Source of the DNA: Betaproteobacteria bacterium HGW-Betaproteobacteria-2
GTDB lineage: Bacteria; Pseudomonadota; Gammaproteobacteria; Burkholderiales; Methylophilaceae
Assembly: GCA_002842255.1 (NCBI GenBank)
Contig: PHCM01000030.1
Coordinates: 1 to 11,520, forward strand
Direction of reading: 5' to 3'
Length of the DNA stretch: 11,520 nt
Shown: positions 1 through 6,616 of the stretch, one piece after another
Numbering within the stretch: position 1 is the first letter of the stretch
How the letters are laid out: every line of letters begins with the position of its first letter
Notes under the pieces: model-generated
The model's input: only the letters and a program-made list of their open reading frames with translations
The model's database searches: none
What the model was told of the DNA's origin: nothing
Program-made: the position numbers and the translations under genes

Positions 1-1260
<1,260 letters not shown>

Positions 1261-1274
1261 TTAATAAAATCATT

Positions 1275-1414
1275 AGCCACAGAGAACACAGAGTTCACAG
1301 AGAAAACCGGCTAATTCGGTCGTGAGCTCTCCGGGTTTCATGGGCATACGAATCGGAATAACTACCACACAAGTTGAGAAGCCCATCTCTGTGCCCTCTG
1401 TGAACTCTGTGGCT
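1275..1414. repeat. Inverted repeat of CACAGAG units in the groES-groEL spacer
   Basis: Two 29-base arms, 1275-1303 and 1386-1414, are reverse complements of each other at 25 of 29 positions, separated by 82 bases. Each arm contains three copies of a 9-base unit, CACAGAG plus two variable bases, preceded by AGC. The arms could pair into a long stem in the groES-groEL transcript. A small inner dyad (AAACCGG near 1304 and CCGGGTTT at 1331) adds to the structure. The layout suggests a non-coding, mobile-like intergenic repeat (REP/MITE-like). From memory, similar CACAGAG-type repeats are scattered in many proteobacterial genomes, but this was not checked. No coding potential was recognised in it. 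Confidence 0.75.
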
Positions 1415-1429
1415 GAAATGTTTTGGCTT

Positions 1430-1720
1430 TTAGCCTTCGATGACGCCCATCAGGTCTTCTTCGCGCATGACCAGCAGCTCTTCGCCGTCTACCTTGACGG
1501 ATTGGCCTGCGTATTTGCCGAACAGCACCTTGTCGCCGACTTTGACATCAAGAGGAATCAGTTTGCCGGCTTCGTCTTTCTTGCCAGCGCCGACAGCAAT
1601 GATTTCGCCTTGATCCGGCTTCTCGGTGGCGGTGTCAGGGATGACGATGCCGGAAGCGGTAGTACGGACTTCTTCCAGTCTTTTGACGATCACGCGATCG
1701 TGTAAAGGACGAATCTTCAT
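1430..1720 (-). CDS. groES: Co-chaperonin GroES (10 kDa chaperonin)
   Basis: GroES is the heptameric lid that caps GroEL and encloses the folding chamber. The 96-residue product has the family's normal length and begins [16 protein letters not shown]. It contains the mobile loop (about residues 17-32, ending GIVIPD), the segment [11 protein letters not shown], then [13 protein letters not shown] and the C-terminal [13 protein letters not shown]. The start is supported by an AAGGAG ribosome site about 8 bases upstream (plus-strand 1728-1733). It is the first gene of the groES-groEL operon. A promoter and a perfect CIRCE operator lie 86-140 bases upstream, so it should be repressed by HrcA and induced by heat. 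hrcA itself is not in this window. Confidence 0.99.
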   Translation of the reverse strand: MKIRPLHDRVIVKRLEEVRTTASGIVIPDTATEKPDQGEIIAVGAGKKDEAGKLIPLDVKVGDKVLFGKYAGQSVKVDGEELLVMREEDLMGVIEG

Positions 1721-1805
1721 GTAATGCTCTCCTTGTGATGTATTGAAATGCGCATCGCGGCACAGGCTGTGATACGCAACAGAAAATGTAGCTAGACAGA
1801 CGATA

Positions 1806-1832
1806 TTAGCACTCGTGTCTGTAGAGTGCTAA
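1806..1832 (-). promoter_or_regulatory. CIRCE element (HrcA operator)
   Basis: The sequence TTAGCACTC, nine bases, GAGTGCTAA is an exact match to the CIRCE consensus (9-bp perfect inverted repeat, 9-base spacer). It lies directly downstream of the -10 box of the groESL promoter and so covers the expected transcription start, the classic position for repression by HrcA. In the 5' leader of the mRNA it can also form a hairpin. Confidence 0.97.
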
Positions 1833-1860
1833 TAATAAGGGCGGAACCGGATTATTTCAA
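1832..1860 (-). promoter_or_regulatory. groESL promoter, sigma70-like
   Basis: On the minus strand TTGAAA (1855-1860) is followed after exactly 17 bases by TATTAT (1832-1837), a near-consensus sigma70 promoter whose -10 box abuts CIRCE. The upstream bases extend the -35 to CTTGAAA, which is also the sigma32 -35 consensus, with a C-rich CCCTTAT stretch 13 bases on. Additional sigma32 control is therefore possible but less well matched. Confidence 0.8.
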
Positions 1861-2023
1861 GAGGCGCATTGGTTAACTGGATTGCCAAGTGGACAACCAA
1901 ATTGTTGAAGACAACAGTTTAAAAATTGTAAGGGTTTGTATTTAAGAGCGATTAATTAAGTAGTAACGGCAGTGACAGACATGCCGTGATTCTGTTAATC
2001 ACATTCAGAACGGGAGATTTGCC

Positions 2024-2767
2024 ATGAACACGCAAGCTAAACAATTGAGAACAGCCGTACTTACCGGGTTATTGAGCACCGTGATCGCCATGCCGGTTCC
2101 TGCCCTCGCCGCGCGCTGCGCCCCATGTACACCTAGGTCGCGGCAGAACCCGTGCAGCCCATGCGCGGCCAAGAATCCTTGTGCCGCGAAGAACCCGTGC
2201 GGTGCCAAGAACCCGTGTGCGGCGGGTGATCGCATCGATCCCAAGCTGGTTCTTCGCCCCAAGGGTACCAAGCCTTATCAGGGCGACAAGCAGGTGCTGG
2301 TCAAGGAAGGCGAGCGCCTCTGGAACAATCCCAGGTTGAGTGGTTCCAAAACCATTTCCTGCGCGACCTGCCATACCGGCGGAACGATGTTTCAGCCTGA
2401 TTTTGCCAAGCCCTATCCGCATCGCGTACAAATGGCGGTCGATAACGCCGGCCTGCAATCGATCACTCTGGAAGAAATGGTGCAGTTCTGCATGGTCAAG
2501 CCGATGCAGGCACAGCCGTTGCCCTGGAATTCCCGGGAGCTTGCGGCGTTGACGGCTTATACGGCAGAGGTGCAGAAGAATTTCAAGCCAGGCAAGGCAA
2601 CTGCCAATCCTTGTGCTGCCGGGAATCCCTGCTCGGCAAAGGCGAAGGGTTGTGGCGCCTGCGCTCCTGTCGCGAACCCATGTGCGGGCAAGAACCCTTG
2701 TGCAGCTAAAAATCCGTGCGCAGCCAAGAACCCGTGCAAGGCAAAGAATCCTTGTGCTGCTCACTAG
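2024..2767 (+). CDS. Exported monoheme cytochrome c-like protein with flanking NPCAAK cysteine repeats
   Basis: The 247-residue product starts with a Sec signal peptide (hydrophobic residues about 10-29, likely cleavage after PALA). The core, about residues 70-190, is a cytochrome c fold. The heme motif CATCH sits at 113-117, and a later FCMVKPM segment (155-161) probably gives the Met axial ligand, followed by a helix ending ELAALTAYT, as in class I or SoxA-like cytochromes. On both sides lie cysteine repeats with NPC every six residues (residues 42-65 and 195-244, eleven NPC copies), giving 19 cysteines in total. These tails are low-complexity and look suited to metal binding or disulfide cross-linking in the periplasm, which is inference. 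The start has a GGGAG site 7 bases upstream. It probably forms an operon with the gene 81 bases downstream. A heme-c protein is secure; its partner and role are unknown. Confidence 0.85.
   Translation: MNTQAKQLRTAVLTGLLSTVIAMPVPALAARCAPCTPRSRQNPCSPCAAKNPCAAKNPCGAKNPCAAGDRIDPKLVLRPKGTKPYQGDKQVLVKEGERLWNNPRLSGSKTISCATCHTGGTMFQPDFAKPYPHRVQMAVDNAGLQSITLEEMVQFCMVKPMQAQPLPWNSRELAALTAYTAEVQKNFKPGKATANPCAAGNPCSAKAKGCGACAPVANPCAGKNPCAAKNPCAAKNPCKAKNPCAAH
2147..2218 (+). repeat. In-frame 18-bp repeats encoding NPCAAK (N-terminal block)
   Basis: Near-identical 18-base units of the type AAG AAC CCG TGT GCG GCC recur in tandem, encoding residues 42-65 of the cytochrome. The third codon positions vary between copies (AAT/AAC, CCT/CCG, TGT/TGC) while the amino acids are kept, which points to selection on the protein repeat. 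Confidence 0.8.
2606..2755 (+). repeat. In-frame 18-bp repeats encoding NPCAAK (C-terminal block)
   Basis: A second block of the same 18-base unit encodes residues 195-244 of the cytochrome. It is regular from about 2675, where cysteines 220, 226, 232, 238 and 244 are exactly six residues apart. An irregular insert (KGCGACAPVA) interrupts it near 2630-2674. The identical motif on both sides of the heme domain implies duplication or repeated recombination within one gene. Confidence 0.8.
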
Positions 2768-2848
2768 ATTGGTGACCTAGAGGCGCAATAATGATGATTG
2801 TGGGCGGTGGGGCTGTGAGTTTGCTTTATCGCCCTTGATTCTGGAGCC

Positions 2849-3574
2849 ATGATGGAGACCATCGATTTTTCAATGTTGCCGCGTATCCAGCTTGAGCATA
2901 TGGCAGATGCCGGTGCGCGAGTGCTGGAATGCTATCGGGTTCTGGGCAAGGCCGGGATGAATATCGTCAGTGAAGTGCTGCGTGAGCAGGGCGAGTTCGT
3001 CGAATTTGAGCATTATCCCCGGGATGACATATTCGACACGGAGACTCACAGCCAGTACTACTACCATGCCCACCGTGGTGAGGCCGGAGAGCATGGTCAT
3101 TTCCATACCTTTTTGCGACAGCCCGGCATGCCCAAGGGGGTACGGCCGCTGGGCTATGTGGGAGACGAGCCCTGGCCACGCGGCAAGGATGCGCTCTCTC
3201 ACCTGATAGGCATCTCGATGGATGCCTACGGCTTTCCGGTGGGGCTATTCGCCACCAATCGCTGGGTGACCGGCGAGGCCTGGTACCAGGCATGCGACGT
3301 CATCAAGATGCTGGATCGTTTTCATATCGACCATGCCTGGCCATCATGGCCGGTGAACATCTGGATTTCATCCATGCTGACCTTGTTCCGGCCGCAAATC
3401 GAAGATCTATTAAGGACACGTGATCAGGTCGTAGGGGCATGGATAGACAGAAATCCGGAAATCGACGTCTTTGAGGACAGGGGGTTGGAGTTGACCGGCT
3501 ATGCTCCAATCAGCGTTGAGCAGCAGATAAAATCCATCGTGCAGGCGCTGGAGCCAGTATCGATGGCCAGATAA
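2849..3574 (+). CDS. Conserved-looking protein of unknown function with a His-rich motif
   Basis: The function is not recognised. The 241-residue product is soluble-looking, with no signal peptide or membrane segment. Its most striking part is residues 67-86, where histidines fall at 67, 73, 75, 82, 84 and 86 (HSQYYYHAHRGEAGEHGHFH), suggesting a bound metal. Other well-formed segments are a GISMDAYGFPVGLFATNRWVTGE stretch (121-143) and a Trp-rich WPSWPVNIW (164-172). From memory it may belong to an uncharacterised DUF family (possibly DUF6969), which I could not check. Two ATG codons occur in a row; the second (2852) has the better spacing from the CTGGAG ribosome site at 2841-2846. It follows the NPCAAK cytochrome by 81 bases with no clear terminator, so the two are probably co-transcribed. 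It ends 4 bases from the convergent HD-GYP gene. Confidence 0.75.
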   Translation: MMETIDFSMLPRIQLEHMADAGARVLECYRVLGKAGMNIVSEVLREQGEFVEFEHYPRDDIFDTETHSQYYYHAHRGEAGEHGHFHTFLRQPGMPKGVRPLGYVGDEPWPRGKDALSHLIGISMDAYGFPVGLFATNRWVTGEAWYQACDVIKMLDRFHIDHAWPSWPVNIWISSMLTLFRPQIEDLLRTRDQVVGAWIDRNPEIDVFEDRGLELTGYAPISVEQQIKSIVQALEPVSMAR

Positions 3575-3578
3575 GTTC

Positions 3579-4427
3579 TCACGCCGCCAGTGCCAGATGG
3601 CGGCTGCTTTCCCTGACCAGTTCATCCAGCAGATGGCTATCGATCTCAGGTTCAAGATCGCGCTTGCTGCCGCGTCTACCTGTGGGTGCGATTGAGAGTC
3701 GGCCACCGCTCCTGTCGACGGAGGCTTCGCCCCCGCATGACCGGCAATATACATGGTCGCCATGCAGATGGCGGCGGCTAATGACGATGGTTGGTCCGCA
3801 CATCGGGCATGTCTGCAACGGGATGCCCTGCTCGCTGTGGCCAACAATGTGGTCCAATTTCCCACTTCCCCCCAGCCGGATGAACCGTTGCCCCCATGCT
3901 GCATGGAATTGCCTGCCCAGATTTTCCTGAATGATGCCTAGCGCCTTTCCAGTCGGTATGCCCTTGCGGTATGGGCGAGTACTGGTCATGGCGTCAAAGG
4001 CGTCGCAAATACCAACAATGCTGGCGTCCACACTAATGGCAGGGCCGGACAAGCCATGTGGGTAACCGCCTCCGTCAGGTGTTTCATGATGCGAGAGGAT
4101 GGCGCTACGTGCCAGCTCGGCCAGTGGGTGGTCGGCCAGCAAGCGGCTGCCGACCTCGGGATGGGTCTTGATGACCTCATATTCTTCGGCAGTCAGTTTG
4201 TCTGGTTTGTTGAGGATTGCGTCAGGTACGCTGATTTTGCCGAGATCATGCAGAAAGCCGCCTAGCGCGATTCGGGCTACCTCGTTTGCAGGCAGGCCAC
4301 CATCCTCGGCCAGGATGCGGCAGAATTGGGAGACGCGCCACAAGTGACCACCCGTATAGGGATCTCTTGCCTCCACCATGGAGGCCATGACGAAGAGGCT
4401 TTTCAGTAAATGTTCGGCGTGGTTCAT
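3579..4427 (-). CDS. HD-GYP domain cyclic-di-GMP phosphodiesterase with C-terminal zinc ribbon
   Basis: HD-GYP proteins hydrolyse cyclic-di-GMP at a two- or three-iron centre. In this 282-residue protein the domain covers about residues 8-190: GGHLWRVSQF (26-35), the HD pair in HDLGK (60-64), a conserved H at 89, HHETPDGGGYP (113-123) and CDAFDAMTSTRPYR (141-154), so all key metal and substrate residues appear intact. No receiver, PAS or membrane segment precedes it. After the domain, CPMC (207-210) and CRSC (228-231) form a zinc-ribbon-like module, an uncommon addition. I chose ATG 4427 because AGGTGA lies 5 bases upstream; a GTG at 4436 would add three residues. The start is only 5 bases after the nrtS-like stop, so translation is probably coupled. 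It is the last gene of the minus-strand run. Confidence 0.9.
   Translation of the reverse strand: MNHAEHLLKSLFVMASMVEARDPYTGGHLWRVSQFCRILAEDGGLPANEVARIALGGFLHDLGKISVPDAILNKPDKLTAEEYEVIKTHPEVGSRLLADHPLAELARSAILSHHETPDGGGYPHGLSGPAISVDASIVGICDAFDAMTSTRPYRKGIPTGKALGIIQENLGRQFHAAWGQRFIRLGGSGKLDHIVGHSEQGIPLQTCPMCGPTIVISRRHLHGDHVYCRSCGGEASVDRSGGRLSIAPTGRRGSKRDLEPEIDSHLLDELVRESSRHLALAA
3583..3604 (+). terminator. Possible terminator hairpin between convergent genes
   Basis: GCCGCCA (3583-3589) and TGGCGGC (3598-3604) form a perfect 7-bp GC-rich stem with an 8-base loop, just past the stop of the plus-strand gene and inside the last codons of the convergent HD-GYP gene. Only a short, broken T-run (GCTTT) follows on the plus strand, so it is at best a weak intrinsic terminator. 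Confidence 0.4.
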
Positions 4428-4432
4428 GGTTG

Positions 4433-4639
4433 TCACCTGTCGTCAGGTTGATCGTGATGTGCGGTAAACCCACTGTATGTGGCTACAGCGAAGGGGAGCA
4501 GGAAGTTGGGCAGAAAATGCAGCCATGAGACGCGGCCTTCCAGCATATCCCCGCCCTGATTGATGATGTTCAGCAGCGCCCCGACCACGGCTGAAATACG
4601 AAGTGCATTCGAGACTATTTGCTGGTGGCCGTGTTTCAT
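4433..4639 (-). CDS. NrtS-like small membrane protein (putative nitrate/nitrite transporter subunit)
   Basis: This is a 68-residue protein with two predicted membrane helices, about residues 13-29 and 42-60. It fits the NrtS family from memory: the pattern ALRISAVVGALLNIINQGG, then LHFLPNFLLPFAVATYSG, matches the usual 'VVGTxLNxINQGD...LNFLVPYxVxTY' layout. In cyanobacteria NrtS1/NrtS2 form a nitrate/nitrite transporter; whether single bacterial copies transport nitrate is not established. It starts 3 bases after the stop of the upstream AhpD-like gene and its stop overlaps the ribosome site of the HD-GYP gene, so all three are probably one transcript. Its own ribosome site is weak, consistent with translational coupling. 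Confidence 0.8.
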   Translation of the reverse strand: MKHGHQQIVSNALRISAVVGALLNIINQGGDMLEGRVSWLHFLPNFLLPFAVATYSGFTAHHDQPDDR

Positions 4640-4642
4640 TAA

Positions 4643-5164
4643 TCAGAAATCCACTTCGACCTGCATCGTGCGGGCAAAGCGGTTGAAACCGGCAAGCAAT
4701 TCAACGATGCCTATCGTCTCAATGATGTCCGTTTCGGCGATGCCCATCTGCTTTAGGGTGCTGATGTCTTTGTCAGATATATCACGCCAGTGCAGGTTAA
4801 CCTTGCGGGCGAATTTGATCAGTTCGACATCGGAAGCGGTGAACTCGGACGGATAAAGTCCCAGCAACAAGGCATTGATATGGCCTCTTTCCATTCCCAG
4901 GTTTTGCAGTGCAACCGAATGTGCCGCGATGCAATAGGCACAGCCGTTGTCGAGTGAAACCATTAACGCCATGATTTCCTTGGTCTGGCGGAGCACGCCA
5001 CCGCCAAGCAGCACCGCTTTGGTCTTGTTCCAGTTCGCTTCCAGCAAAGCAGGATGTTTAGCGTAGGCGCGGAACAGATTGGGCACCATGCCGAAGGTGT
5101 GGTGTATATCCTGCAGGACCGGCAATGCCGGATCCGGATTGAAGGTACTGGTAGCTTGTGTCAT
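4643..5164 (-). CDS. Carboxymuconolactone decarboxylase / AhpD-like family protein
   Basis: The 173-residue product belongs to the AhpD-like all-helical fold. The signature is TKEIMALMVSLDNGCAYC with Cys75, Cys78 and His82 (C-x2-C-x3-H), preceded by Glu63, the residues that act in peroxide reduction and thiol relay in AhpD and peroxidase-related proteins. The N-terminal HHTFGMVPNLFRAYAKHP is also typical of the peroxidase-related subgroup. The actual substrate cannot be read from the sequence. The ribosome site is weak (GGA about 7 bases upstream). It lies 155 bases downstream of the SRPBCC gene, the spacer being largely filled by an inverted repeat, and is tightly followed by the nrtS-like and HD-GYP genes. 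Unlike the other AhpD-like protein in the window it lacks a Cys-rich tail. Confidence 0.9.
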   Translation of the reverse strand: MTQATSTFNPDPALPVLQDIHHTFGMVPNLFRAYAKHPALLEANWNKTKAVLLGGGVLRQTKEIMALMVSLDNGCAYCIAAHSVALQNLGMERGHINALLLGLYPSEFTASDVELIKFARKVNLHWRDISDKDISTLKQMGIAETDIIETIGIVELLAGFNRFARTMQVEVDF

Positions 5165-5231
5165 TTTTTATCCATTTGAACTCTTGGTAAGTAACTCGTC
5201 AGTTCAGTCAGCCAGTGCTATCGGTGCTATG

Positions 5232-5308
5232 GCCGTGTTATTGCCAACGATGAACGCTCGGTCAAGGTGCATCGCCCTGATTCCATCGGTTAATGGCAAT
5301 TAAACGGC
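5232..5308. repeat. 77-bp imperfect inverted repeat in the intergenic region
   Basis: Arms 5232-5246 and 5294-5308 are reverse complements at 13 of 15 positions (GCCGT and ATTGCCA on one side, TGGCAAT and ACGGC on the other). An inner pair, CGATG (5248-5252) with CATCG (5284-5288), can extend the stem. It lies between the SRPBCC stop and the next AhpD-like gene and has no T-run on the minus strand, so it is not a normal intrinsic terminator. It could be an RNA-processing or stability structure, or a relic of a mobile repeat. Confidence 0.45.
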
Positions 5309-5319
5309 TGTGATGCGGA

Positions 5320-5865
5320 CTACTTACAACCGGCTTTCTGGCACGTTGAAGCGGCACATGCGTGATTGGCGGCACAATCTTCACCGAGTTCCTTGCGGAT
5401 ATTGGCGAGCGCGCTCCGCATCATCATGGGAAACATGACCGCAGTCATGTGACGCATGAAGAATCCGCGCCAGTTGAAGTAATGGCGCCAGGTCAATTCA
5501 CAACCACCATCGGCAGTGGGTACGATCAGCATCACGGAGACATGGTCCCGGGTTGGCATCATCATTTTAGATTTGGCTTCCACCCGGAAGGCATAGCCGT
5601 GTGGCGGATTCCACCAGAGAATGGTTTCGTCGATTCCGCCCATGCCGTGCAGTGAGCAGTGCCGGATGGAGCCGACATCGCATTGTCCGTTACTCTTGTG
5701 CTCCATGGCGACGGCGCGCATGAGCGGCACCCAGTTGACCACGGCATGGTGGTCTGAAACGGTATCGAACAGCTTTTGCGGCGAAACATGGAATCTGGCT
5801 GTCAATTCAAGGCGCAATGGCGCCCTGGTGTGTTGCATGACGTCGAATGGGGTTGAGATCGTCAT
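5320..5865 (-). CDS. SRPBCC (polyketide cyclase/START-like) family protein with Cys-rich tail
   Basis: SRPBCC proteins form a helix-grip fold with a deep ligand pocket; no specific ligand can be named here. The 181-residue product shows the typical order: LRLELTARFHVSPQKLFDTVSDHHAVVNWVP (residues 17-47), CDVGSIRHCSLHG (62-74), ETILWWNPPHGYAFRV (80-95) and GGCELTWRHYF (120-130), then a long C-terminal helix. Past the domain it ends in a short cysteine tail, Cys164, 170, 175 and 180 (CAANHACAASTCQKAGC), not usual for the family. I chose ATG 5865 because AAGGA sits 7 bases upstream; an upstream in-frame ATG at 5898 would add 11 residues and lie in a hairpin. It sits between two AhpD-like genes in one minus-strand run, implying a joint role, perhaps with a thiol or metal-linked ligand (inference). 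Confidence 0.85.
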   Translation of the reverse strand: MTISTPFDVMQHTRAPLRLELTARFHVSPQKLFDTVSDHHAVVNWVPLMRAVAMEHKSNGQCDVGSIRHCSLHGMGGIDETILWWNPPHGYAFRVEAKSKMMMPTRDHVSVMLIVPTADGGCELTWRHYFNWRGFFMRHMTAVMFPMMMRSALANIRKELGEDCAANHACAASTCQKAGCK

Positions 5866-5889
5866 GGTGGTTTCCTTTTTGAGTGTTGG

Positions 5890-5924
5890 GCACGTCATTT
5901 CCTGAATACATGGAAATGACGTGC
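5890..5924. promoter_or_regulatory. Perfect 13-bp inverted repeat between cistrons
   Basis: GCACGTCATTTCC (5890-5902) and its exact reverse complement (5912-5924) flank a 9-base loop. The element fills the 75-base gap between the Cys-tailed AhpD-like gene and the SRPBCC gene. On neither strand is it followed by a T-run, so a rho-independent terminator is unlikely. It ends 12 bases before the SRPBCC ribosome site on the mRNA, so it could be an operator, an RNase-processing hairpin that sets the ratio of the two proteins, or a protein-bound leader. Confidence 0.7.
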
Positions 5925-5940
5925 GGACGTGGTTTACCGG

Positions 5941-6552
5941 TCAAGCCGCGCACGCAGAGGTACTGCAGGCGGCAGCCTGACATGCCGGCTGCCAGGCTCG
6001 CCCTGTGAATACCTCATCCAGCGGCGTATCGAACAAATGGTTCGCGTAGTTGCTCATGACCTTCACGGCAATCGCCTGCACGATGTTGAGAATGTGCTGT
6101 TCGGTATATCCGGCTTTCAGGAACGCTGCGGTGGATTCCTGACTGGGGTGGCCGCGTGAGTTGAGGACGACCTTGGTATAAGCACTCAACGCCTGCAGTT
6201 TCGCGTCGGGAACTTCTCGCCCATCGCGAATGGCATCGGTCACCTCGGTCGGCACCCCGGACATGGCATCCGCCACGAAACTGTGTGCGGCGACGCAGTA
6301 ATGGCAGCCGTTCTCGCGGCTGATGGTCAGGAACACGACTTCCTGCTCCACCGGGGTGAACCCGGATTCATGACGGAACAGCCCGTAGGTGTAAAGGTAG
6401 CTGTCCAGCAGAATCGGCGCATTGGCCATATTGGCGTACATATTGGGGATGAACCCCAATGCGTTCTTTGCGCTTTCCAGGTTAATCCTCGCGCGCGGAT
6501 GGGCGTCATGCACCGTACGTGGTGCGAGGGTAAGTTGGTAGTTGGACGACAT
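5941..6552 (-). CDS. Carboxymuconolactone decarboxylase / AhpD-like family protein with Cys-rich C-terminus
   Basis: The 203-residue product belongs to the AhpD-like family. The segment GFTPVEQEVVFLTISRENGCHYC (64-86) holds Glu71, Cys83 and Cys86, with His90 in VAAHSF, a full C-x2-C-x3-H thiol-redox site. NALGFIPNMYANM (30-42) and LNIVQAIAVKVMSNYANHL (155-173) are the expected flanking helices. The C-terminus carries three evenly spaced cysteines, 191, 196 and 201 (CQAAACSTSACAA), beyond the domain. ATG 6552 is chosen because an excellent AAGGAG site lies 7 bases upstream; an upstream ATG (6609) would add 19 unlikely residues. It is the first gene of the minus-strand run and is divergent from the cupin-AraC regulator, which probably controls it. 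The substrate is unknown; a peroxide, quinone or electrophile is plausible by family. Confidence 0.9.
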   Translation of the reverse strand: MSSNYQLTLAPRTVHDAHPRARINLESAKNALGFIPNMYANMANAPILLDSYLYTYGLFRHESGFTPVEQEVVFLTISRENGCHYCVAAHSFVADAMSGVPTEVTDAIRDGREVPDAKLQALSAYTKVVLNSRGHPSQESTAAFLKAGYTEQHILNIVQAIAVKVMSNYANHLFDTPLDEVFTGRAWQPACQAAACSTSACAA

Positions 6553-6584
6553 AATTTTCTCCTTGGTGATTGGATGAACAGCTG

Positions 6585-6612
6585 GATATGCGTTTGATGA
6601 AAACTGCATATC
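6585..6612. promoter_or_regulatory. Candidate operator dyad
   Basis: GATATGC (6585-6591) and GCATATC (6606-6612) are perfect inverted 7-mers with centres 21 bp apart, i.e. two helical turns, as expected for a dimeric DNA-binding protein. The dyad lies between the proposed promoter at 6653-6680 and the AhpD-like start, so it would fall in the 5' leader of that transcript. The divergent cupin-AraC protein is the obvious candidate binder, but a chance dyad or mRNA hairpin is possible. Confidence 0.35.
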
Positions 6613-6616
6613 GGCA

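Noticed and set aside
1275..1414. CACAGAG units as a CRISPR array
   Set aside because: Units are 9 bp with no spacers of constant length, and the two clusters are in opposite orientation.
1322..1705. A 127-codon plus-strand open frame
   Set aside because: It is antisense to groES and runs through the spacer repeat; no ribosome site or recognisable motif.
2005..2764. Long minus-strand frames (up to 231 codons) with GFLAAHG-like repeats
   Set aside because: They are the reverse reading of the NPCAAK repeats. The plus-strand gene has a signal peptide, a heme motif and a ribosome site, so the antisense frames are artefacts of the 18-bp repeat.
5890..5924. The 13-bp hairpin as a rho-independent terminator
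   Set aside because: There is no T-run after the stem on either strand, so it is listed as a regulatory dyad instead.
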